Below are positions 1 through 4,730 of a stretch of 5,213 nt of DNA, in pieces. The stretch is taken from assembly GCA_025450255.1 (NCBI GenBank), contig JANWHV010000304.1, forward strand, positions 1 through 5,213. Direction: 5' to 3'. Origin of the DNA: Chloroflexota bacterium (GTDB lineage: Bacteria; Chloroflexota; UBA5177; JANWHV01). The position numbers and the translations under genes were made by a program. The notes under the pieces are model-generated. The model was not told the DNA's origin, searched no databases, and saw only the letters and a list, made by a program, of their open reading frames with translations. Each line of letters begins with the position of its first letter. Position 1 is the first letter of the stretch.

Positions 1-104
1 CTGTACGGAGCAAGCGACCCCAGGCCGACGAGCAGGAATGTGCCGAGCGCGACGCGCGCCGCTCTGAAATGACGACGGGAATGATGACCTTGAACACCTG
101 TCAT
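1..104 (-). CDS. N-terminal fragment of an exported or membrane-anchored protein (runs off left edge)
   Basis: Only the first 34 codons lie in the window; the gene reads leftward and continues beyond base 1. The ATG (complement of 102-104) is preceded by AGGGGG (complement of 110-115) with a 5-base spacer, a good ribosome binding site. The peptide begins MTGVQGHHSRRHFRAAR. Its n-region is rich in Arg and His (R10, R11, R14, R17), and a hydrophobic stretch follows at about residues 18-32 (Val, Ala, Leu, Gly, Phe). This is the layout of a Sec signal peptide or an N-terminal membrane anchor. No lipobox cysteine is visible before the edge. The mature protein is outside the window, so no function can be given. 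It was too short for a length-filtered ORF search. The frame, RBS and signal-like start agree, so I consider it a real gene start. Confidence 0.6.
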   Translation of the reverse strand, partial: MTGVQGHHSRRHFRAARVALGTFLLVGLGSLAPY

Positions 105-519
105 AGCGACCCCCTAAAAATTCGTGGACTAGCGCGGCGAGCGAAGCCGGCCTATCGGCGCGATGAACGCCCTCGCGCTGGTTAGCGGCGCCGCCGCGAA
201 CTCAAAACGATCGATGCGCCCGGATTATCCATTGACGCATATATCGGGCCAGATACCAGATCCTGCTTGCTAAAGCCGCATCCTCCAATCCGCTTGCCGC
301 GCCATGAAGAGAGAATGCTGCAATGATAGGCGGTTACACCAGGCTTGCGCAATATCCAGCGCGGATCGCGCCGCCGCGCGGCCCCTCCGGTTACCGGCTG
401 GTGCGGTATGCTGACTGACACCGGATCGGACGCGACATTCCTGGGGGCGTGTCGCGGTAATCGTCTCCGGACTCGGATAGTGCCGTCCGTGTGCTCGACG
501 CATCAGAGGTAGGGGAACG
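105..519. other. Intergenic region between two divergent genes, no gene recognised
   Basis: These 415 bases separate the leftward exported-protein gene from the rightward CBS gene, so both promoters should lie here. The short open frames inside have no ribosome binding site or recognisable protein. I see no tRNA-like fold, no repeat array and no convincing sigma-70 promoter. TTGACG at 232-237 resembles a -35 box, but no good -10 follows at 16-18 bases. GATAAT on the minus strand (complement of 224-229) resembles a -10 for the left gene but lacks a matching -35. A short perfect palindrome, GCCGCGCGGC, lies around 371-380 in a GC-rich patch and is unremarkable. The CBS gene's ribosome binding site is at 505-515. 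Confidence 0.6.
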
Positions 520-1005
520 ATGAAGCTTACCGCCCAGGATGTGATGACCCGCCATGTGATCACCGTATCAGCGGATACCCAGGTTGAGGATGCCGCCGCT
601 CAGTTGGCGCGTCATCGGATTACCGGCCTGCCGGTGCTCGATACGTCCGGATCGGTGATCGGCATGATCAGCGACTTCGACGTGATCGGCAAGCAGGGCC
701 GCCTCGTCAACGACATTATGACCACCCAGGTGATCAGTGTCTCCCCGGACACGGACCTGGAGGAGATCGGGCATATCCTCACCGGCAAGCATATTCGGCG
801 CCTTCCCGTGGTCCAGGCGGGAAAGCTGGTGGGCGTGGTCAGCCGTGGCGACCTGATCAAGCGCATCGCCCAGCGCTGGACGTGTACGGTGTGCGGCGTT
901 CAGACCAGCGGCCCCACCGCTCCCGCCCAGTGCGGCGGCTGCGGCGCCGACGGCGCCAAGCTCAGCCTCGTCGACGAGCCGCCGATGATGTACAGGGATA
1001 TGTAA
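520..1005 (+). CDS. Tandem CBS-domain protein with C-terminal zinc ribbon
   Basis: A 161-residue soluble protein, probably cytoplasmic, with two CBS domains making one Bateman module. CBS1 is at about residues 7-57 (DVMTRHVITV ... ITGLPVLD ... VIGMISDFDVI). CBS2 is at about 64-115 (DIMTTQVISV ... IRRLPVV ... LVGVVSRGDLI). Bateman modules in general bind adenine nucleotides and related ligands and act as sensors of energy state. After CBS2 comes a short tail with C122-x2-C125 and C138-x2-C141, a treble-Cys-pair zinc-ribbon or rubredoxin-like knuckle, then a tail ending in PPMMYRDM. No catalytic domain is attached, so it is a stand-alone sensor or adaptor and its partner is unknown. The ATG start is supported by AGAGG at 505-509 and AGGGG at 511-515. 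It faces the YciI gene convergently across 75 bases. The domain call is firm; ligand and role are not known. Confidence 0.9.
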   Translation: MKLTAQDVMTRHVITVSADTQVEDAAAQLARHRITGLPVLDTSGSVIGMISDFDVIGKQGRLVNDIMTTQVISVSPDTDLEEIGHILTGKHIRRLPVVQAGKLVGVVSRGDLIKRIAQRWTCTVCGVQTSGPTAPAQCGGCGADGAKLSLVDEPPMMYRDM

Positions 1006-1015
1006 ACGCCTAGTC

Positions 1016-1031
1016 CGTAGGAGCCCTTACG
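1016..1031. other. Small hairpin in the gap between convergent CBS and YciI genes
   Basis: The 75-base gap between the two stop codons holds one small inverted repeat. CGTAGG pairs with CTTACG around a 4-base loop, a 6-bp stem with one G-T wobble. No run of T follows on either strand, so it is not a standard intrinsic terminator. It is the only candidate structure I see for ending the two converging transcripts, and it may be chance. Confidence 0.2.
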
Positions 1032-1080
1032 ACGCGACATCGACCGTTGGTGGATGTTTGTTGGCGCTAGACTGCTAGGA

Positions 1081-1356
1081 TCAGGGCTTGGCGAGGATTT
1101 CGTTCCAGGCACGGATATGCCAGTCGCGCACCACGCCGTTCAGCACAAACGGATCGCCGCCGGCGAACTCCTTGGCGGCCTCGCGCGTGGTGAAGACGGC
1201 CATCGATCCTTCCTCCTGAGGATTGCCGAATGTGCCGATCATCAGCAGCGTGCCGCGCGCGTGGAAATCGTTGAGACGGGCGCGGTGCGCGGGATAATGA
1301 GCAGGCGCCTTCGCGGCGACGTTTTCCGCGGATTCGTACAACAGCACGTATTTCAT
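1081..1356 (-). CDS. YciI-family small protein
   Basis: A 91-residue protein of the YciI/YCII fold, a dimeric ferredoxin-like alpha/beta barrel family of about 90-100 residues. It begins MKYVLLYESAEN. H20 and H24 lie in an APAHYPAHRARL segment, followed by a Gly-rich turn (RGTLLMIGTFG), then EEGSMAVF (residues 48-55), TTREAAKEF and the signature DPFVLNGVV (68-76). The family is proposed to have a His/Asp catalytic site, but most members have no assigned reaction and this one cannot be assigned further. The start is the ATG at 1354-1356 because AAGAGG (complement of 1363-1368) lies 6 bases upstream. An in-frame GTG at 1377 would add seven residues that encode this RBS. The gene lies 36 bases downstream of the Lrp-type regulator on the same strand and is probably co-transcribed with it. 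Confidence 0.88.
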   Translation of the reverse strand: MKYVLLYESAENVAAKAPAHYPAHRARLNDFHARGTLLMIGTFGNPQEEGSMAVFTTREAAKEFAGGDPFVLNGVVRDWHIRAWNEILAKP

Positions 1357-1392
1357 TGCGGTCCTCTTACTAAACACGAAACAACTGAAAGT

Positions 1393-1905
1393 TCATGCCG
1401 GAGCCTGCTCACGATCCGGCAGTGGTATAGGGCGGGGTGGCACGGGCGAGGATTGAATGATCGACGTGGTCGTGATGCCATGAAGCAAGAAGCGGTCAAG
1501 GATACGGTCGAGCTGATCCATGGCCGGGAGGTAGACCTTGAGGATGAAGCAGTCTTCCCCGGTTATGCGGTGGCACTCGACCACTTCGGGAATGCTACGC
1601 GCGAGCTCGGCAATCTTCGGCAGATGGCCGGAGATGGGCCGAATGCGGATGTACGCGCCGATCGATAGGCCGAACGCCATGGGATCGAGATCGAGGCGGT
1701 AGCCCTGGATCACCCCAGCCTCCTCCAACCGCCGCACTCGCTCGGTCACGGCGGGCGACGACATGCCGATCCTGCGTCCCAGTGCGGTCATTGTTAGCCG
1801 CGGGTCGCACCGCAACTCCTCCAGCAGCCGCAGGTTAACCGTGTCGAGCAATGGGCTTGGCGGCCCATACGTAAAGAGCCGTTTCTCCTTCAGTTCTATA
1901 GCCAT
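1393..1905 (-). CDS. Lrp/AsnC-family transcriptional regulator
   Basis: A 170-residue DNA-binding regulator, slightly longer than the usual 150-165. An N-terminal winged helix-turn-helix spans about residues 20-66 (LLDTVNLRLLEEL ... LTMTALGRRIGMSSPAVTERVRRLEEAGVI). A short linker (QGYRLDLDPMAFG) leads to the RAM/AsnC ligand-binding and oligomerisation domain at about 78-155, with the usual P-x-V-x-E-C-H-x-I-T-G-E-D segment (residues 106-118). Members typically form dimers to octamers and respond to amino acids. The short proline-rich tail (about 154-164) is common in the family. AAGGAGG (complement of 1916-1922), 10 bases from the ATG, supports the start. It is divergent from the RhtA-like exporter, the arrangement expected when a regulator controls an adjacent amino-acid exporter and itself. 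The ligand cannot be read from the sequence. Confidence 0.93.
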   Translation of the reverse strand: MAIELKEKRLFTYGPPSPLLDTVNLRLLEELRCDPRLTMTALGRRIGMSSPAVTERVRRLEEAGVIQGYRLDLDPMAFGLSIGAYIRIRPISGHLPKIAELARSIPEVVECHRITGEDCFILKVYLPAMDQLDRILDRFLLHGITTTSIIQSSPVPPRPIPLPDREQAPA

Positions 1906-1967
1906 TCGGCGAGATCCTCCTTAAAGATGCCATGTATTGTGCATGCCAGACGTTTTACCATAAGGCG
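1906..1967. promoter_or_regulatory. Shared divergent control region, regulator and exporter
   Basis: Only 62 bases separate the preferred start codons of the Lrp-type regulator and the exporter, so both promoters and any operator are packed here. The segment is more A+T-rich than its surroundings. For the regulator, a possible minus-strand promoter is TTATGG (complement of 1958-1963), 16 bases, then CACAAT (complement of 1936-1941), placing the transcript start just ahead of its RBS; the -35 match is weak. ATGCCA occurs twice on the plus strand, at 1927-1932 and 1943-1948, 16 bases apart. It could be part of a binding site but is short. No Lrp consensus was confidently identified. The position is strong evidence for shared control; the individual elements are weak. 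Confidence 0.4.
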
Positions 1968-2867
1968 ATGGCAGGCGTCACGTTCGATGCTCACGGCGCG
2001 CGGCGGGAGAAGTCCGACCCGGCAGCGGCAATCCCACCGCACGCCTATTTCCTGGTGAGCGCCGTCTTTCATTACCTTGGCCCGGCCTTCGCCGTACTGC
2101 TTTTCGCCCATGTTTCCGTGCTCGGCGTCGCCTGGCTGCGCATTGCCACGGCCGCGCTGGTCTTCGCCGTCTGGCGCCGCCCCTGGCGCTGCTTCGCGGC
2201 GGGATCGTGGCCGCAACGGCGACTGGTCCTGGCAATGGGCGGCGTGCTCGGCGCTATGAACGTCTGCTTCTATATGGCTATTGCCCACTTACCGTTAGGG
2301 ACCGTGGGAGCAATCGAGTACCTTGGGTCGATCGTGCTGGCCGCGGCCGGCGCTCGGACAGGGCGAAATGCCTGTGCGCTGGCGCTGGCCGTGGCCGGGG
2401 TGTGGGTGCTGACGGACGTGCGGCTTGGCGCTCAGCCGTTGGGGTTCGCCTTCGCCTTCGCCAACTGCATCCTGTTCATGGTGTATGTGATGCTTGGCCA
2501 CCGCATTGCGCGCAACGGCGGCGCGGCGGGCATCGAACGCCTGGGGGCCGCCATGCTGGCCGCGTTGCTGATCGTCACGCCGATCGGGCTCGTGGGCGCC
2601 GCGCCGGCTGGGGCGCATCCGGCATGGCTGCTGGCAGGTATTGGGGTTGGCGTCTGCTCGTCGGTCGTCCCCTACATCTGCGATCAGCTCGCCATGGCGC
2701 GGCTGCCGCGCGCGACCTTCGCCCTTATGCTCTCGCTTTTGCCCGCGTCCGCCGCTATTGTGGGCGCCGTCGTCCTCCGGCAGATCCCGCGGCCGATCGA
2801 GATCGCCGGCATCGCTCTCGTCGTGTGTGCCGTGGCGGTACATCAGGAGCGCGAGGCTTCGGCCTAG
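1968..2867 (+). CDS. RhtA-like EamA/DMT-family amino-acid exporter
   Basis: A 299-residue inner-membrane protein with about ten hydrophobic segments in two EamA halves; E. coli RhtA is about 295 residues. From memory of RhtA (threonine/homoserine exporter), matching segments include GVAWLRIATAALVF with RRPWR (residues 53-74), GGVLGAMNVCFYMAIAHLPLG (two pieces, about 91-111), AIEYLGSIVLA (115-125), SSVVPYICDQLAMARLPRATF (about 231-251) and LSLLPASAAIVGA (255-267). The likely role is proton-driven export of small amino acids or related metabolites; the substrate is inferred, not shown. Divergence from an Lrp-type regulator supports this. The start is uncertain. An ATG at 1932 would add 12 residues (MYCACQTFYHKA) whose codons look intergenic, and neither start has a strong RBS; AAGG lies only 2 bases before the ATG at 1968. 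The stop overlaps that of the convergent Uma2 gene. Confidence 0.88.
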   Translation: MAGVTFDAHGARREKSDPAAAIPPHAYFLVSAVFHYLGPAFAVLLFAHVSVLGVAWLRIATAALVFAVWRRPWRCFAAGSWPQRRLVLAMGGVLGAMNVCFYMAIAHLPLGTVGAIEYLGSIVLAAAGARTGRNACALALAVAGVWVLTDVRLGAQPLGFAFAFANCILFMVYVMLGHRIARNGGAAGIERLGAAMLAALLIVTPIGLVGAAPAGAHPAWLLAGIGVGVCSSVVPYICDQLAMARLPRATFALMLSLLPASAAIVGAVVLRQIPRPIEIAGIALVVCAVAVHQEREASA

Positions 2868-2868
2868 G
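2863..2868. other. Overlapping stop codons of convergent genes in CCTAGG
   Basis: The palindrome CCTAGG contains the exporter's TAG on the plus strand (2865-2867) and the Uma2 gene's TAG on the minus strand (2866-2864). The two genes therefore share four bases tail to tail. No hairpin or T-run lies in the overlap, so each transcript must read into the other gene before ending. Confidence 0.9.
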
Positions 2869-3577
2869 GTCGCTCGCCGAGCTGCCGGCGCAGCCGCTCG
2901 ATCTCCTCGCGCTCGCGCGCAAGGGCTTGACGCTGCTCCTCCAGGGTTTCGCCGATCTCCTCTTCGGTCGGCATGGGGCTGCCATCGGCGAGATAGATCC
3001 GGGCAAGGGCGCCCTCCAGGGCAAGGGCAATCGGAAGCGGCTCGCTGTAGCGTCGCCCGTCCGCTGCCGGCTCCCAGGCGTGAAACGTGCCCTCGACCAG
3101 GCGCCAGCCGCGAATACCTTGCGGCAACATGGCGTAGGTCGGATCGAGGATCAGGTATTCCGCCGCCCCCACGTGCCCATAGCTGTAGCCCTTGCCCCGC
3201 TCCAGGTTCATGTCGGCTTTGTAGGTCGACTCGCTCAGTACCTCGACGATCAGCACGGGCGGTCCGTCGGCCGCTTGCGAGAACGATCCGCGCAAGGGGT
3301 CGATGGCGTGGCGGAACACGAAGAGGTCGGGATAGGTGCGGTGCGCGGATCCGTCGGGACGCCGGCAGCCCAGGTATTCAAGCTGGGTCAGGGCGCGCCA
3401 GGGGCTTGGCTCGCCCCGCGCTCGGCCCACCCGCGCCGCGCCGTTGATGCCCAATCGCAGATTGACAATGGTGGTCTGGTGGAGGTCGGTCCCCAAGATG
3501 CTCTCCTCGGTGTCGTCCGGCGGCCATGCCTCCACCGAGGAGAGCGGCCATCTCTCGGCCTGTCGTTCGATTGCCAT
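2864..3577 (-). CDS. Uma2-family (DUF820) putative restriction-endonuclease-fold protein
   Basis: A 237-residue protein of the Uma2 family, which has a PD-(D/E)xK nuclease-like fold. Visible core: Y-P-D at 82-84 (D84), then VLIVEVLSEST at 108-118 (E112 in V-E-V), D122, K129 in the following helix, and EYLILDP at 140-146. These are the usual acidic and lysine positions, so the site looks intact. Residues about 204-234 are a charged Glu/Arg-rich tail with heptad-like Leu/Ile, likely a coiled coil, as is common in this family. The cellular role of Uma2 proteins is not established. The start is the ATG at 3575-3577 because AGGAGG (complement of 3585-3590) lies exactly 7 bases upstream. The upstream ATG at 3598 would translate that RBS. 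No methylase, transposase or other defence gene is adjacent. Confidence 0.88.
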   Translation of the reverse strand: MAIERQAERWPLSSVEAWPPDDTEESILGTDLHQTTIVNLRLGINGAARVGRARGEPSPWRALTQLEYLGCRRPDGSAHRTYPDLFVFRHAIDPLRGSFSQAADGPPVLIVEVLSESTYKADMNLERGKGYSYGHVGAAEYLILDPTYAMLPQGIRGWRLVEGTFHAWEPAADGRRYSEPLPIALALEGALARIYLADGSPMPTEEEIGETLEEQRQALAREREEIERLRRQLGERP

Positions 3578-3584
3578 GATCCTG

Positions 3585-3590
3585 CCTCCT
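3585..3590 (-). promoter_or_regulatory. Strong ribosome binding site that fixes the Uma2 start
   Basis: On the minus strand this reads AGGAGG, a perfect anti-Shine-Dalgarno match, with a 7-base spacer to the ATG at 3577. It lies inside the longer open frame that starts at 3598, so the longer start is unlikely. Confidence 0.7.
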
Positions 3591-3596
3591 CGGCTC

Positions 3597-3602
3597 ATTG
3601 TA
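3597..3602 (-). promoter_or_regulatory. Candidate -10 element for the Uma2 gene
   Basis: On the minus strand this reads TACAAT, five of six matches to TATAAT. A transcript starting about seven bases downstream would have a very short leader beginning just before the AGGAGG ribosome binding site. No good -35 box lies 17 bases upstream. Immediately upstream is an inverted repeat (CCCGA 3605-3609, TCGGG 3612-3616, 2-base centre) that could be an operator. Both elements are short and may be chance. Confidence 0.3.
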
Positions 3603-3647
3603 CACCCGAGATCGGGATGCTTCGCGCCGAAACCCGTATTGTTGCCG

Positions 3648-3672
3648 CCGCCGCGATACAAGGGAGCGGCGG
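3648..3672 (-). terminator. GC-rich inverted repeat after the oxidoreductase gene, terminator-like
   Basis: A perfect 7-bp stem (CCGCCGC at 3648-3654 with GCGGCGG at 3666-3672) encloses an 11-base loop. It begins 6 bases beyond the oxidoreductase stop codon (3679-3681) in the direction of its transcription. No U-run follows, so it does not fit a classical intrinsic terminator. It may act with Rho, as a transcript 3' stabiliser, or not at all. Confidence 0.35.
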
Positions 3673-3678
3673 ACCTCT

Positions 3679-4683
3679 CTAGACATCGTGGCTGAGGCCC
3701 TGGGCGCGGGCTGAGCGATAGAGGGCGTCGACGGCGCGCATGTTCGCCACCGCGTCCTCGGCCGGATAACGCGGTGGCCGGCCTTCGATCAGGCACGAGG
3801 CGAATTCCTCGGCCTCAAGCTGGTACTGGTCAACACCGGGGATAATCTCCTCGTGGCGGCCCTGGGCGTCGGTGACGATCACCAGGGTCGGGTCCGGGTT
3901 CGGTACGAAGGCCGTGGGCGCCTCGATCGTTCCCGTAGAGCCTACCACCATGTACCATCCCTTGCCGGCGGCCCGGAAGCCGCAGTCAAATGTCGCGGCG
4001 CGCCCGCCCGAAAACGTGAGAGCGCCGGCCATGGCGATCTCGACGCCGAACTCGGCCCGGAAGTCCCAGGTGGCCGTGGCCGTGATGGGCTCTTCGCCAA
4101 ACAGCAGTCGCGCCGCGTTGACGCAATAGCAACCGACATCCATCAGGGCGCCGCCGGCCAGATCGGCTTGCAGCCGTACATTTGCGGGGTCCAGTGGACT
4201 CAGATTGAAGGTGAAGGCCGTGCGCAGGGCGCGAAATTCGCCGATAGCGCCGCCGTCGATCAGGGCGCGGACCCGCGCATGTTGCGGATGGAAGCGGTAC
4301 ATGAATGCTTCCATCAGCAACACGTTCCGCTGCTTGCACGCCTCCACCAGCGACGCGGCTTCGTTCGCGTCACGGGTGAGGGGCTTCTCGCATAGCACAG
4401 GTTTCCCGGCCTCGGCGGCCCGGAGCGTCCATTCCGCGTGCATGGAATTCGGGAGCGGGTTGTAGATTGCATCCACCGCCGGGTCGGCCAGCAGTTCCGC
4501 ATAGGAGGCGTGGACCCGTGGGATTCCCAGCTTCGCCGCTACCCGCGCGGTGCGTTCCCTGTCCCTACCGGCAATCGCGGCCACCACGCCGTTGGCGGAG
4601 GCCATTGCTCCGGGTATGAAGCGATGGACGCCGATCCCCGCCGTGCTCAAAATACCCCACCGCACGGGATTGCTCACTGCCAT
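3679..4683 (-). CDS. Gfo/Idh/MocA-family NAD(P)-dependent oxidoreductase
   Basis: A 334-residue cytoplasmic dehydrogenase, close to the usual length of about 330-350. The N-terminal Rossmann domain begins VRWGILSTAGIGVHRFIPGA (residues 7-26), with a variant nucleotide loop STAGIG, then AGRDRERTARVA. C-E-K-P at 98-101 carries the catalytic Lys (K100), followed by LLMEAFMYRFHPQ (122-134). The C-terminal domain has GGALMDVGCYCVNAAR (177-192), with D182 and Y186 at the active-site positions. A Tyr there, rather than His, is what I recall of dihydrodiol dehydrogenase and xylose dehydrogenase-like members, so a sugar or cyclic diol substrate is likely but unproven. The start is the ATG at 4681-4683, with AGGAG (complement of 4691-4695) 7 bases upstream. 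An in-frame TTG at 4701 would include this RBS. It lies 47 bases behind the peptidase-like gene and may be co-transcribed with it. Confidence 0.93.
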   Translation of the reverse strand: MAVSNPVRWGILSTAGIGVHRFIPGAMASANGVVAAIAGRDRERTARVAAKLGIPRVHASYAELLADPAVDAIYNPLPNSMHAEWTLRAAEAGKPVLCEKPLTRDANEAASLVEACKQRNVLLMEAFMYRFHPQHARVRALIDGGAIGEFRALRTAFTFNLSPLDPANVRLQADLAGGALMDVGCYCVNAARLLFGEEPITATATWDFRAEFGVEIAMAGALTFSGGRAATFDCGFRAAGKGWYMVVGSTGTIEAPTAFVPNPDPTLVIVTDAQGRHEEIIPGVDQYQLEAEEFASCLIEGRPPRYPAEDAVANMRAVDALYRSARAQGLSHDV

Positions 4684-4715
4684 GCGCCTGCTCCTCTCCA
4701 ATCACACAGCCCGTT

Positions 4716-4728
4716 GGCCGTCCCGGCC
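4716..4728. repeat. Short inverted repeat between peptidase-like and oxidoreductase genes
   Basis: GGCCG (4716-4720) and CGGCC (4724-4728) form a 5-bp stem with a 3-base loop in the 47-base gap. There is no T-run after it. It is too short to call a terminator; it might modestly separate expression of the two genes or be chance in GC-rich DNA. Confidence 0.25.
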
Positions 4729-4730
4729 GA

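Noticed and set aside
232..260. TTGACG followed by GATACC as a sigma-70 promoter for the CBS gene
   Set aside because: The spacing to GATACC is only 14 bases, other -10 choices match poorly, and the site is over 250 bases from the gene.
1357..1377. GTG start adding seven residues to the YciI protein
   Set aside because: The extra codons contain the Shine-Dalgarno AAGAGG for the ATG at 1356, and the family normally starts at MKY-type sequences.
1054..1668. A 204-codon plus-strand open frame opposite the YciI and Lrp-type genes
   Set aside because: It is the antisense shadow of two recognisable proteins, with no RBS and no domain-like sequence.
3001..3028. Repeated GGGCAAGGGC at 3001-3010 and 3019-3028
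   Set aside because: It lies within the Uma2 coding region and reflects repeated Leu/Ala/Pro codons rather than a separate repeat element.
2207..3682. A 491-codon plus-strand open frame spanning part of the exporter and the antisense of Uma2
   Set aside because: It is out of frame with the exporter, Arg/Gly/Ala-rich with no recognisable domain, has no RBS and overlaps two well-supported genes. Long spurious frames are expected in GC-rich DNA.
3578..3796. N-terminal extension of the Uma2 protein to 310 residues
   Set aside because: The extension is Arg/Pro-rich low-complexity sequence, overlaps the end of the oxidoreductase gene and encodes the AGGAGG that serves the ATG at 3577.
3853..4395. 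Plus-strand 180-codon open frame opposite the oxidoreductase
   Set aside because: It is antisense to a strongly conserved enzyme, with no RBS or domain and typical shadow composition.
4684..4701. TTG start adding six residues to the oxidoreductase
   Set aside because: The added codons are the ribosome binding site of the ATG at 4683, and the Rossmann strand follows normally from that ATG.
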